Shown here: positions 6,648 through 15,427 of the stretch, piece after piece
Position numbering within the stretch: position 1 is the first letter of the stretch
Layout: the number at the start of each line of letters is the position of its first letter
The notes under the pieces: model-generated
The model's database searches: none
Told to the model about the DNA's origin: nothing
The model's input: only the letters and a program-made list of their open reading frames with translations
Translations under genes and position numbers: made by a program
Source: Acidimicrobiia bacterium
Lineage (GTDB): Bacteria; Actinomycetota; Acidimicrobiia; Acidimicrobiales; SKKL01
DNA: 42,849 bases
Assembly (NCBI GenBank): GCA_016649895.1
Contig: JAENWR010000018.1
Coordinates: forward strand, 1 to 42,849
Direction: 5' to 3'

Positions 6648-7783
6648 GTGAGCCAACGACAGCGGCGGAGCATCGTCGTGCTTGCAGCGGCTGGCGCGAT
6701 CGTAGCGGCTCTGATCATTGGGGAGGGTGCTCGGCGCCAGGTGCCCATGGCGGTTGAATCGTTCACTGCTCCCTACTACATGCGGCACCTCGACGATCCC
6801 CTCGAACTGCTGCTCGTGCGCAGCGATGGACAGGCGTATGCCAACATCGCACGCGACCCGCTCCTCCGCCGAGCCGCCAGCGACTTCCACTCACCGGAGG
6901 AGGCCGCATACCGGGCGCAACGACCTCTGGCGGCATACGCAGCTTGGGCCATGTCGTTCGGTCAGCCACACCTGGTGCCCTCGGCACTTGCGCTCCTGGC
7001 GGTCGCAGGTGCTGGACTCGCAGTCTCGGGCGTCGGAGCCCTCCTGGTTCGGCGGACGTCTCCCCCCTGGTATGCCCTCGCTATCGTTCCGCTTCCAGGC
7101 TTCTACTTCTCCACGCTGTTCCTCCTGCCAGAGCCTCTCGCCCTGGGCCTGGCGTCATGGGGGATCTACGCGTGGGAGCGCAACAGATTCCTCCTCGCGG
7201 GAGTCCTCATGACCCTCGCCGCGATGACACGCGAGACCATGCTCATCGCGTTCGGAGTCCTCCTCCTCGTTGCACTGTGGCAGCGGCGGGGCCGGCGGTG
7301 CTGGCGGCGGCCGCACCGTTCGTCGCGGTCACAGCCTGGTTCGGGTTGCTGGCCGCTCGGTTCGGAAGCCTCCCAACCGCCGGAGGAGGCTCGGGGCGCC
7401 TGGGCTGGCCGCTCCAAGGACTACGTGAGGCCCTCGCATCCGGATCCGCCGTCGCCGAGAGCGGAAACCTGGTCTTCGCGGCGACGTTCGTCGCTCTCGT
7501 CCTGGCCGCGTTCCTACGTAGTCGCGATGATCTCCTCACCTGGATCTCCGTGACCTACCTGGCGTTCATCTCACTGTCGGGTCACCTCGTGTGGCAAGAG
7601 GCAGGGTTCGGGAGGATCTCACTCCCCATGGCCGCGTTCGCCCTTGTGGCCATCTTCGCTCAGATCAGCGCAGGGTCAGTTCGGTGCAGAGGAGCAGCAG
7701 GCGTGGGATCGACGCGGCGGCCTCGTACTCACTGGCCCGAGCCAGGAAGCCTGGCGGTGGCGCCGGCTCCTCCATGCGGGTGA
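6648..7783 (+). pseudogene. Polytopic membrane protein (GT-C-like), frameshifted
   Basis: The first part (GTG at 6648, MSQRQRRSIVVLAAAG after initiation) reads to about 7283 in one phase. The protein then continues without loss of character in another phase from about 7286 (AVLAAAAPFVAVTAWFGLLAA) to a stop at 7783. One base appears to be missing in the run GCGGCGGGGCC at 7284-7293, most simply from the four G's at 7288-7291. The joined product would be about 375 residues with roughly nine hydrophobic helices. It carries an early luminal-type segment RSDGQAYANIARDPLLRR and L-P-E-P-L-A-L-G-L-A, resembling integral-membrane glycosyltransferases. Its tail overlaps the convergent methyltransferase by 119 bases and looks non-native after residues FAQISAG, so the 3' end may also be lost. 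Either a true pseudogene or a sequencing error; function is not assigned. Confidence 0.65.
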
Positions 7784-8447
7784 CGGTGAGGCCGGCGTCG
7801 GCGAGGGCGTTGACGTAGCGGCTGAGCGGCCGGTGGATGAACGGGATGAACACGCCCTTCTCCACCTCCTCGATGGTCTCGTCCTCGACGAGGTAGGGAC
7901 CGATGCGCCAGTACTGCTCGGGTGGGTCGAGGATCTGGTCGTCGATCCAACCGCTGTTCGGCGTCTGGAGCAGCGGGTGGTTGAGGAAGAAGAGGAAGCG
8001 CCCGCCCGGCTGCAACACGCGGGCGACCTCGGCGATGGCACCGTCGACGTCGGTGATGTGCTCGAAGACGAGGCAGGCCACAGCGGTGTCGAACGAGTCG
8101 TCGGCGAAGGGCAGGGCTGCGGCGCCGGATCGCGCGTAGACCGGACCACCGGCTCGCTGGGCCGCCACCTCGACCTGGGCCCACGTGGGGTCGACGCCGA
8201 TCACCCGACGGGCGCCCACCTTCGTGGCGAGGCGGGCCACCTGTCCCTCGCCGCAGCCGATGTCGAGCACGTCGACAGCACCCGCCATGTGCTCGGCGGC
8301 CAGCGGCAGGATCTGCTCTTCGTACTCGGGATCGGCCCCCTCGGAGAACCCGTCCTGCCACCAGCCCGCGTGGGTCTCCCACAGGTCGGCATCGTCGACG
8401 CGGTTGGCCTGGCCGTCGCGCCAGGCGGTATCGCTGGGATCAGTCAC
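7665..8447 (-). CDS. Class I SAM-dependent methyltransferase
   Basis: A 260-residue soluble enzyme with the Rossmann-type methyltransferase motifs. Motif I is VLDIGCGEGQVARLA, followed by the acidic end of strand 2 (VIGVDPT), then GAAALPFADDSFDTAV, then the post-motif helix ITDVDGAIAEVARVLQPGGRFLFFLNHPL. This is the UbiE/Methyltransf_11 group, which methylates small molecules; the substrate cannot be told. The ATG start overlaps the end of the thioesterase gene upstream by 8 bases, so the two are co-translated. Its 3' end runs under the tail of the convergent frameshifted gene. The N-terminal 60 residues (W-x-T-H-A-G-W-W-Q-D) are a typical substrate cap. Confidence 0.88.
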   Translation of the reverse strand: MTDPSDTAWRDGQANRVDDADLWETHAGWWQDGFSEGADPEYEEQILPLAAEHMAGAVDVLDIGCGEGQVARLATKVGARRVIGVDPTWAQVEVAAQRAGGPVYARSGAAALPFADDSFDTAVACLVFEHITDVDGAIAEVARVLQPGGRFLFFLNHPLLQTPNSGWIDDQILDPPEQYWRIGPYLVEDETIEEVEKGVFIPFIHRPLSRYVNALADAGLTVTRMEEPAPPPGFLARASEYEAAASIPRLLLLCTELTLR

Positions 8448-9234
8448 GGAGCCTCACGATGGTCGACTGGCTGGCGGTGGCGAGCAGCGTGCCGTCCTCG
8501 GCCCACTGGTGCACGAGGCCGTGGGCGAAGCCGTTGGCGATGGCGTGGATGCGGATGTCGAGCAGCACCCAGTCGGTGGGCACGGGGCGGGCGATGCGGA
8601 TCGTGTTGTCGAGGCTGTTGCCCCCGCCGTTGCGGCCGAGCGCGGCGCCAACGCCGCCTGGAACGAAGTCGCCGAGGACGCCCAGCGCAGCGGGTCCCAT
8701 GTCGATGCCTGCCGGCATGCGCACCCACAACGCCGACCGTCCGTTGGTGGTGGCGTCGGGCTTCGATCCATCGGCCGGCAGCGCGACGCGCTCCTCCAGG
8801 CGGCTCATGATCCAGTCGCCTTCCATGTGCCGGTGGTTGGCCCGAGGCGGGCACTCGTCGGGCGCCAGCACGGCGGGGCGCTGCGACCACTCGCCCTCGG
8901 CATCGAGCTGGCGCGCACCCAGGGCGGCGTTCACCGTGAGGATCTCGGTGTCGCCCACCTTGGCGATGGCCCGGGCCTGGCTGACCTGGTTGCCGGGGAC
9001 CACCACCGGCACGTCGATGTCGACGATCGACGGTGGCTGGGCGTAGGAGAGGTACTGCGCCGTGGCCCAGATGAGTGGCCGACCAGTGGTGCCCTCGAGC
9101 GCCGATATGGCTGCGCCGAGACCGCACCCCCCGAACAAGAAGTTGCCGGGCGTGCTGATGCCCGGCGTCACCGGCAGGAACCATCGGTTGGGGTTGTGCG
9201 TGGGTTCGAGACCCAGCCACTCACGGGCATCCAT
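8440..9234 (-). CDS. Acyl-CoA thioesterase, TesB-like double hotdog protein
   Basis: A 264-residue protein. It begins MDAREWLGLEPT and shows the two hotdog halves of the TesB-like family: the first has F-G-G-C-G-L-G-A-A-I-S-A-L and the strand ATAQYLSYAQPPS, the second ends LLDIRIHAIANGFAHG followed by W-A-E-D-G-T-L-L-A-T-A-S-Q-S. The family hydrolyses acyl-CoA thioesters, and the closing SQST segment with its upstream helix fits the fold. The ATG at 9232-9234 was chosen over a longer frame because the extra 62 upstream residues are low-complexity and shared with the divergent gene. It is followed by the coupled methyltransferase. Substrate chain length is unknown. Confidence 0.82.
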   Translation of the reverse strand: MDAREWLGLEPTHNPNRWFLPVTPGISTPGNFLFGGCGLGAAISALEGTTGRPLIWATAQYLSYAQPPSIVDIDVPVVVPGNQVSQARAIAKVGDTEILTVNAALGARQLDAEGEWSQRPAVLAPDECPPRANHRHMEGDWIMSRLEERVALPADGSKPDATTNGRSALWVRMPAGIDMGPAALGVLGDFVPGGVGAALGRNGGGNSLDNTIRIARPVPTDWVLLDIRIHAIANGFAHGLVHQWAEDGTLLATASQSTIVRLRD

Positions 9235-9259
9235 CGGCCGCCGATGGTACGACGTGGGG

Positions 9260-9640
9260 ATGGCGACGAGGTCGGGCAGTGACCGCGGGCACAACCCGTT
9301 CGACGAGGCCCTGTCTCCCCTCCCCCGCCCGCTGCGGACCCTCGCCGTCTGCGTCGTGGCGGCGATCGTGGTGGGCCCTGCGCTCGTCGGGCTCCTCGGT
9401 GTCGGGCCCGTGAAGTTCAAGTGGGGGATGTACTCCGATGCCGATCACGTCGGCGTCTCCTACGTGGCGATCGACCATACCGGCGAGCCCCTCGACCTCG
9501 ATCTGGCGGTGCTCGGGTGGTGGGCTCACGGCGACCACATCACCGAGGGTCCGTTGCGCGAGCTGTGTGACGCCCATCCGGCGGCCGACTCGGTCCAGCG
9601 CCTCGTCCGGGGCCGAGTGGTCGAGGAGCACACGTGCTGA
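9260..9640 (+). CDS. Small membrane-anchored protein paired with HTTM-like protein
   Basis: A 126-residue protein not recognised as a named family. The N-terminal 24 residues are hydrophilic, one membrane helix spans about residues 27-50 (TLAVCVVAAIVVGPALVG), and the C-terminal part (KFKWGMYSDADHVGVSYVA, then acidic and histidine-containing) would be outside. The W-G-M-Y-S phrase resembles short proteins encoded beside HTTM membrane proteins. The ATG at 9260 was chosen since upstream sequence is antisense to the thioesterase. Its stop overlaps the start of the next gene by 7 bases, so the two are expected to be made together and may form a complex (inference). Confidence 0.68.
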   Translation: MATRSGSDRGHNPFDEALSPLPRPLRTLAVCVVAAIVVGPALVGLLGVGPVKFKWGMYSDADHVGVSYVAIDHTGEPLDLDLAVLGWWAHGDHITEGPLRELCDAHPAADSVQRLVRGRVVEEHTC

Positions 9641-10353
9641 CGACCTGGCCCGGGCGCCGTCGAGCCGTCGATGTGCTGCTCGGCGCAGCGTTGGTCGCCA
9701 AGTCGCTGTCATGGGTCGACGAGGTCCCCACCATCGGTTGGTCGCTCCTCATCGTCGGACTCGTCGCGATCGCAGGACGGACGGCACGGCTCGCGTTCGC
9801 GGTGGCGTCGCTGTTGATCTGGACGGCACTCACCACGGGCGGCTACGAGTCGCACCACTTCACGCTGCTCGGGCTGCTGACGGCGTATGCCGCCATGCCT
9901 GGACGCTCGGACCACCCAGGGCTCCACGTCACCGAGCTGCTCGCAATGGTCCAGGTGTCCACCGTCTACGCTTGGGCGGCAATCTGGAAGCTCAACCCCG
10001 ACTTCCTCACCGGCTCGGTGGTCTGGATCGAGTGGAGCACGTCGTGGCTGCTCGGGCCGCCTTCGGTGCCCCAGTGGGTGGTCATCGCGGCCGCGGCGGT
10101 GACGATCCTCGGTGAGCTCGTCCTGGCAGGAGCGTTGTGGGCTCGGCGGCTGCCCGCGATGTGGGTCCTCGGGCTCGCCGCGCTCCTCCACGGCGGGATG
10201 ATCCTGTCGATCGGATCCGACCTGGACACCACCGTGGAGCTGGTGTCGTTCGCCCTCGCCTGCGGCTCGACCTTCCCGCTGTTCTTCAGCCTGCGGAATG
10301 GGTCGGTCGTGCCGGCGGGACCAGCGGTCGGTTCACGTCTGCGCCAGGCCTGA
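9634..10353 (+). CDS. HTTM-like (vitamin K carboxylase-like) integral membrane protein
   Basis: A 239-residue protein with about six membrane helices. The phrase VYAWAAIWKLNPDFLTGSVV near residue 110 is the hallmark of the HTTM/DoxX-like group (Y-x-x-A-x-x-K-L followed by a W-x-x-G style turn). Members include bacterial relatives of gamma-glutamyl carboxylase, but the catalytic carboxylase lysine region cannot be confirmed here. Starts GTG inside the stop of the preceding small membrane gene. Followed after 31 bases by a GT-C glycosyltransferase on the same strand. Substrate unknown. Confidence 0.65.
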   Translation: MLTTWPGRRRAVDVLLGAALVAKSLSWVDEVPTIGWSLLIVGLVAIAGRTARLAFAVASLLIWTALTTGGYESHHFTLLGLLTAYAAMPGRSDHPGLHVTELLAMVQVSTVYAWAAIWKLNPDFLTGSVVWIEWSTSWLLGPPSVPQWVVIAAAAVTILGELVLAGALWARRLPAMWVLGLAALLHGGMILSIGSDLDTTVELVSFALACGSTFPLFFSLRNGSVVPAGPAVGSRLRQA

Positions 10354-10384
10354 TCACGGGTGACACCCGGCCGGCGTCCATACT

Positions 10385-11911
10385 GTGCCCGTGGTTCATC
10401 GTCAGGCGGAGGACGCTCTCGCCCCGAGCGTCGGCCCAAGGGACGCACGCTCGACGAGCGCCCCTCGCTGGCCAGAGATCGCGCTCGTCGCTGCCCTGAC
10501 CGTCGCCGGTCTTGCGCTGTGCCTCCACCGGATCGGGACGACGAGCCTCTGGCTCGACGAGGCGTTCTCGGTGGCCGGCAGCGGCGATCTGGCGAGGTCG
10601 TGGCGCGACCGCGGCGGCAGCATGGGCCTCTACTACTCGCTGCTCAGCGTGTGGGCCGAGCCGTCGAGCAGCCCCGGGTGGGTGCGGCTGCCGTCAGCGG
10701 TGTTCGCCGCCGCGACGGTGCCGTTCGTCTACCTGATCGGACGCGAGGTCGGCGGGCGACGGGTGGCCCTGTACGCCGCGTCGCTGCTCGTCGTCAGTTG
10801 GGGGTTCGTCCGCTACGGGCAGGAGGCACGCTCGTACTCGATGGTCCTGCTCTTGGCGGCGATCTCGTGGTGGACGTTCCTTCGCATCGTCCGCAGCCCA
10901 GCGACCTGGCCGTGGGTGGCCTACGGGATCGCCAGCGGCCTGGTGGGCTACGCCCATCCCCTCGGTGTCCTGGTCATCGCTCCCCAGGTCGTCTGCCTCG
11001 CGGCGGTGTCGGCGCCGTTCGCCACCCTTCGCCGTTGGGCTCCGGGACTCGCACTGGCCGCCGTGCTCGTCGTCCCCCTGGTCGTCCTCATCGTCACGAG
11101 CAGCGGCGCCGAGCCCGAGCGGGTGCCATCGCTGCGGCTCCGGCAGTTCGAGCAGCTCCAGACCCAGTTCGGCGGCACGTTCGCCGTCGGCACGTGGGCC
11201 ATGACCGCAGGCTGGGTGATCGGCACCGCGGTCGTCGTCCGGCGGATGTTCAGCGTCGCCTCCGGGCCACGCCGCATGGCGTGGCTGGTGCCGGCGCTGT
11301 GGTTCTGGGTGCCGATCGCCGGGTTGGCCGCCATCTCCGCGGTGCAGCCGACGTTCGCCGCCCGCTACCTCCTGGGGTCGCTGCCCGCTGCGTGCCTGCT
11401 CGTGGCCGCGGCGCTCGACGCGCTCCCCCACCGAGTCCGATCGCTGGCGCTCGTCGTCCTCGTCGCCCTGTCACTCGTCAGCGTCGGACGCTTGTGGGAG
11501 AGCCCCCGGCAGGACTGGGCCGCCGTGGTCGAGCACGTCGCCGATCCTCGCGAGCCGACGGTGATCGCGTTCGCCGACCCCGATCTGCGAGTCCCGTTCG
11601 AGCACGCTCTGCTCGCCTCGGGTGACACCGACGGCGTGGTGCCGCTGGCGCCGCCGCACTCGTGGGGCGCACTCCCCCGCTACCTGCCGGACGTCCCCCT
11701 CGACGAGTTGGTCGACGAGCTGGCCGAGGCCGATGCGCTCTGGGTCGTCGACTGGGGCCACCAGCCCGACTCCGATCCGCTCGGGGGGCGGATGCCTCAG
11801 ATCCTGGATCACCCCGCGGTCGCCGGATCGTTCTGCCCGGCGAACGACACGCGGTTCGACGGGTCGATCCTGGTGCTCCGCCTCGAACGCTCGACCGGGG
11901 TCTGCGACTGA
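10385..11911 (+). CDS. GT-C fold (PMT/ArnT-like, GT39) glycosyltransferase
   Basis: A 508-residue polytopic protein. After a hydrophilic N-terminus of about 28 residues comes the first helix, then the luminal loop TTSLWLDEAFSVAGSG, whose D-E pair is the usual catalytic/metal motif of polyprenyl-phosphate-dependent GT-C enzymes. FVRYGQEARSYSMVLLL follows, matching the conserved Q-x-R-x-Y region of the family. About 9-10 further helices and a soluble C-terminal domain of about 130 residues complete it. Such enzymes move a sugar from a lipid-phosphate donor to protein, lipid or glycan outside the membrane. The start is GTG at 10385. It stops 4 bases before the convergent uvrC stop. Confidence 0.83.
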   Translation: MPVVHRQAEDALAPSVGPRDARSTSAPRWPEIALVAALTVAGLALCLHRIGTTSLWLDEAFSVAGSGDLARSWRDRGGSMGLYYSLLSVWAEPSSSPGWVRLPSAVFAAATVPFVYLIGREVGGRRVALYAASLLVVSWGFVRYGQEARSYSMVLLLAAISWWTFLRIVRSPATWPWVAYGIASGLVGYAHPLGVLVIAPQVVCLAAVSAPFATLRRWAPGLALAAVLVVPLVVLIVTSSGAEPERVPSLRLRQFEQLQTQFGGTFAVGTWAMTAGWVIGTAVVVRRMFSVASGPRRMAWLVPALWFWVPIAGLAAISAVQPTFAARYLLGSLPAACLLVAAALDALPHRVRSLALVVLVALSLVSVGRLWESPRQDWAAVVEHVADPREPTVIAFADPDLRVPFEHALLASGDTDGVVPLAPPHSWGALPRYLPDVPLDELVDELAEADALWVVDWGHQPDSDPLGGRMPQILDHPAVAGSFCPANDTRFDGSILVLRLERSTGVCD

Positions 11912-11915
11912 GCTG

Positions 11916-13796
11916 CTACCGGTCCAGCGCGCGTTCCGGCGGCCCGTGGACCTTCTCGTAGATGGCCTCGGCCACAGCGTCGGGCAGCCACGACAGGGCC
12001 TTGAGCGACTCGACCGGGGCCTTCTTCACCGCGGTGACGCCGCCCATCTCCTTCAGGAGCCGCTTCTTGCGGGTGGGGCCGAGGCCGGGGATGTCGTCGA
12101 GGACCGACTTGGTCATGCGCTTCGCCCGCAGCTGGCGGTGATAGGTGATGGCGAAGCGATGGCTCTCGTCGCGGATGCGTTGCAACAGGTAGAGGGCCTC
12201 TGACTGGCGCGGCAGTCGGATGGGGTCGGCTTGGCCCGGGAGGTAGACCTCCTCGAACTGCTTGGCGAGCGACGCCACCGGGATCTCCTGGTCGAGGCCG
12301 AGGCTCTCGAGCACCCGCACCGCCACGCTCAGCTGGCCCTTACCGCCGTCGACCACCAGCAGGTTGGGCGGGTAGCTGAACCGACCTTCGCGCTCAGAGA
12401 CCGGGATCTGGCGCTCCTCGAGGTAGTTGCGGAAGCGGCGGGTGAGCACCTCCTCCATGGCGGCGAAGTCGTCATTGCCCGGAACGTCGCGGATCTTGAA
12501 GCGGCGGTACTCGCTCTTCTTGGCGAGGCCGTCCTCCACCACCACCATCGATCCCACGTAGTCGGTGCCCTGGATGTGGCTCATGTCGAAGCACTCGATG
12601 CGCAACGGCGCCGTGGGCAACCCCAGCTGCTCCTGCAGCTCGTTGAGCGCCTGGGCCCGGCTGTTGTGATCGGCGGCGCGGCGCATGCGGTGCCGGGTGA
12701 ACTCCTCGGTGGCGTTGCGGGTGACGGTCTCGAGCAGCGTGCGCTTGTCGCCGCGCTGGGGGACGCGGATCTGGACCTTGGTGCCACGCACGTCGCAGAG
12801 CCAGCGCTCGTAGAGGTCGTCGTCTTCTGAGCGGTTCGGCACCATCACCACCTTCGGGAACCCGAGCGGTGGGTAGTCGTAGTAGAGGCCCTCTAGGACG
12901 TTGCCGACGAGCTCCTCGGCGTTGAGGTCCTCGACCTTGTCGATGATGAACCCCTTGCGGCCGACCACGCGGCCACCGCGGACGAAGAAGACCTGTACGG
13001 CCGCTTCGAGCTCGTCGTCGGCGATGCCGATGACGTCGAGGTCCTCGTCGCGATCGGCCACCATCTGCTGGCGTTCGATGGCCTTGCGCACACTGCCGAG
13101 CCGATCGCGCAGGCGCGCCGCCAGTTCGAACTCGAGCTCGCTGGCCGCTGCGTGCATCTGGCCTTCGAGGCGTTTGACGATGTCGTCGGTATCGCCGTCG
13201 AGGAAGTCGCACAGCTCCTCGACGAGGATGTCGTAGGCCTCCTTGTCGATGGCGCCGACGCAGGGCGCCGAGCACTTCTCGATGTGGCCGAGCAGGCACG
13301 GTCGGCCCAGGCGCTCGTGGTGGCGGTACTTGTTGTCGGAGCAGGTGCGGATGGGGAACGTCCGCAGCAGCAGATCGAGCGTCTCGCGGATGGCGTAGGC
13401 GTGGCCGTAGGGGCCGAAGTAGCGAACGCCCTTGCGCTTCGAGCCCCGCATCACCATCGCCCGGGGGAACTCGTCGTCCATGGTGACGGCCAGGAACGGG
13501 TAGCTCTTGTCGTCGACGAGGCGGACGTTGAACCGGGGTCGGTGCTCCTTGATGAGGTTGTACTCGAGCATGAGCGCTTCGACGTCGTTGCGGACCTGGA
13601 TCCATTCGACGGTCTCGGCGGTGGCCACCATCTGGGCGGTGCGCGGCTGGAGGTTGCGCGGGTTCTGGAAGTAGTTCGACAGGCGTTGGCGCAGCGACTT
13701 GGCCTTGCCGACGTAGATGACCCGCCCCTCGGCGTCCTTGAACTGGTAGGAGCCAGGTGCGTCGGGGATCGTGCCGGCAGGAGGACGTTGGACCAC
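11916..13796 (-). CDS. uvrC: Excinuclease ABC subunit C
   Basis: A 626-residue nuclease that makes both incisions around a lesion recognised by UvrAB. Domains in order: GIY-YIG nuclease (about residues 14-95, PGSYQFKDAEGRVIYVGKAKSL), a cysteine cluster near residues 150-180 (C-x-A-P-C), the UVR helix pair that binds UvrB (ASELEFELAARLRDRLGS), the RNase H-like endonuclease half with D in IECFDMSHIQGTDYVGSMVV and LVVDGGKGQL, and a tandem helix-hairpin-helix end (DIPGLGPTRKKRLL). Starts GTG. Complete. The usual downstream partner rapZ is 5.4 kb away, separated by an inserted membrane/lipid gene set. Confidence 0.98.
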   Translation of the reverse strand: MVQRPPAGTIPDAPGSYQFKDAEGRVIYVGKAKSLRQRLSNYFQNPRNLQPRTAQMVATAETVEWIQVRNDVEALMLEYNLIKEHRPRFNVRLVDDKSYPFLAVTMDDEFPRAMVMRGSKRKGVRYFGPYGHAYAIRETLDLLLRTFPIRTCSDNKYRHHERLGRPCLLGHIEKCSAPCVGAIDKEAYDILVEELCDFLDGDTDDIVKRLEGQMHAAASELEFELAARLRDRLGSVRKAIERQQMVADRDEDLDVIGIADDELEAAVQVFFVRGGRVVGRKGFIIDKVEDLNAEELVGNVLEGLYYDYPPLGFPKVVMVPNRSEDDDLYERWLCDVRGTKVQIRVPQRGDKRTLLETVTRNATEEFTRHRMRRAADHNSRAQALNELQEQLGLPTAPLRIECFDMSHIQGTDYVGSMVVVEDGLAKKSEYRRFKIRDVPGNDDFAAMEEVLTRRFRNYLEERQIPVSEREGRFSYPPNLLVVDGGKGQLSVAVRVLESLGLDQEIPVASLAKQFEEVYLPGQADPIRLPRQSEALYLLQRIRDESHRFAITYHRQLRAKRMTKSVLDDIPGLGPTRKKRLLKEMGGVTAVKKAPVESLKALSWLPDAVAEAIYEKVHGPPERALDR

Positions 13797-13952
13797 GCCC
13801 TGAGGGTAGCGAACGGCCGTTCGGTCCAGGCCGAATCCCTTCCCGGACTATCGACTATCGACTAGTCCCCACGCTCGTCCGTTGCCTCGCTGCCCCGTCG
13901 GTGCGAGCCAGTCCATTCCCGAGAGTCCGGAAGGAGGGGCTATCCTTCCTGC
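13797..13952. other. Divergent gap upstream of uvrC
   Basis: 156 bases holding divergent promoters for uvrC and the GT-C-like gene. A short direct repeat GCGGAGTG (three copies, 13955-13979) runs across the start of the plus-strand gene. No LexA-type SOS box (GAAC-N4-GTTC) is apparent. Confidence 0.35.
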
Positions 13953-15266
13953 GTGCGGAGTGGCGGAGTGGCGGAGTGGTCGGTGCTCGGGCGCTGGCGT
14001 CTCGGGGCTCCTCCGGCGATCCTAGGGATCGTTGGCATGGCAGTCACCACGCTGGGGTTCATGATCGGCAGCTCACGTGCTTTCGGCTACGACTCGGCCG
14101 TGACCGTTCACTACTTCGTGCGAGTCGACTCGCTTGCCGAGGTCCTGACTCGGCAGAACAACTTCAACAACCACCCGCTGTTCTCGGCTTTGTCTTGGGC
14201 GTTGAGTCGGGGGTTCGGCTCGAGTGAGGTGGCGATGCGGGCGCTGCCGGCGGTCGCTGCGGGATGCGCGGTGGGAGTCCTCGGCTGGGCGGTCGCACGG
14301 CGCGCAGACAACTGGGCCTCAGCCACCGCGATGACGCTTCTGGCCACTAACCCGGTGTTCGTCAGCACCAGCCGGGAGGTGCGCGGCTACTCCATCCTGG
14401 TCCTCGTTGCCGTGGCGGGGACCTTCCTCGTCATCGAGGATCGGCCGGGTTGGCTCTACGCCGTGGCGCTCGGGATCGGAATCGGAACCCACCTGTATGC
14501 GCTCGGCGTCATGACGGGACACGTCGGATTCCTCTACAGCACGAACCGAGTGACCCAGCGTTGGCGCACGTCGCTCCTCGGCGGGCTCGTGATGGGAAGT
14601 GCGCTCTACGTCGGCGTCCTAAGGACGATGGTGCAGGCGCCTCGCGGGAGGGAGTTCCGCCCCTACTTTCCGCTGAACCTTACGTGGGAGCTACTTGGTG
14701 GAGCCACGATCGCCGTGCTGGCGACCGGACTACTGCTCGGCGTGGGATCGTGGCACCGTCGCTCCACGGTCCATGCGCCAGTAGCGGCGTTCGCGGTAGC
14801 GGCATTGCTGGGCCCCTGGTTGATCCTCCGACCGTTGGACCTCTATCCCCGGTTCTACGTATGGGTTGTACCAGCTGTTGCTATCATCGCGGCTTGCGCG
14901 GTCCACCGGCACCGGCGGCTGGCCCTCGTCGCGTTCCTTGCGGGAGGAGTCGCACTCTGGGCCCAGGTGCCCACCTGGACGGCAGATCCTCTCGCTGCGC
15001 GGGAGGCGGCGAGAGCAGTTGCCTCGATTGAGGGCGACGTCTGCATCCTCGGATGGTCGGGCGAAGCGGTCATGGCCTACATCCCCGGTGGCGTGCGTCT
15101 AGGTCCCGGCGAAGCAGTCAACGGATGTGCAGCCGCGGTTGTGCTGCTACCAGATGAGCATCCGGAGCTCGTGGCGGCCGCCCGAGACCAGTTCGGCACC
15201 GAGACCGTCCTCGACGGCGCGGTCACCCCAAGCCTGCTCTTCTCGCACGCTTCCGGTGGTCGGTAG
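13953..15266 (+). CDS. Polytopic membrane protein, GT-C (RgtA/B/C/D-like) glycosyltransferase
   Basis: A 437-residue protein with roughly ten membrane helices. After the first helix (IVGMAVTTLGFMIGSS) comes FGYDSAVTVHYFVRV, where the aspartate may take the place of the D-E motif. Then NNFNNHPLFSALSWALSRGFGSSEVAMRALPA and STSREVRGYSILVLVA fit the second family motif (x-x-R-x-Y). A soluble tail of about 95 residues follows the last helix. Lipid-linked sugar transfer outside the membrane is the likely reaction (family inference). It starts GTG at 13953; ATG codons come too late. It is transcribed towards nadA, 161 bases away. Confidence 0.72.
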   Translation: MRSGGVAEWSVLGRWRLGAPPAILGIVGMAVTTLGFMIGSSRAFGYDSAVTVHYFVRVDSLAEVLTRQNNFNNHPLFSALSWALSRGFGSSEVAMRALPAVAAGCAVGVLGWAVARRADNWASATAMTLLATNPVFVSTSREVRGYSILVLVAVAGTFLVIEDRPGWLYAVALGIGIGTHLYALGVMTGHVGFLYSTNRVTQRWRTSLLGGLVMGSALYVGVLRTMVQAPRGREFRPYFPLNLTWELLGGATIAVLATGLLLGVGSWHRRSTVHAPVAAFAVAALLGPWLILRPLDLYPRFYVWVVPAVAIIAACAVHRHRRLALVAFLAGGVALWAQVPTWTADPLAAREAARAVASIEGDVCILGWSGEAVMAYIPGGVRLGPGEAVNGCAAAVVLLPDEHPELVAAARDQFGTETVLDGAVTPSLLFSHASGGR

Positions 15267-15427
15267 CCAGAAGACGAGCACTGCGTGGCCCAGTCGATCG
15301 GCCTACACTCCACATCGAGCTGGCCTGGTCTCCAGCACATCAGTTCCGTGACCGACATCCCCGTGGCGTGGCGACCAGGCTGCCCCCACCGGTCAGAAGC
15401 GGAACTCCAAGGGGAGGAATCCCGCCC

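Noticed and set aside
13955-13979. GCGGAGTG triple repeat at the start of the GT-C-like gene
   Set aside because: Too short and partly coding; noted in the gap entry but not enough to claim phase variation.
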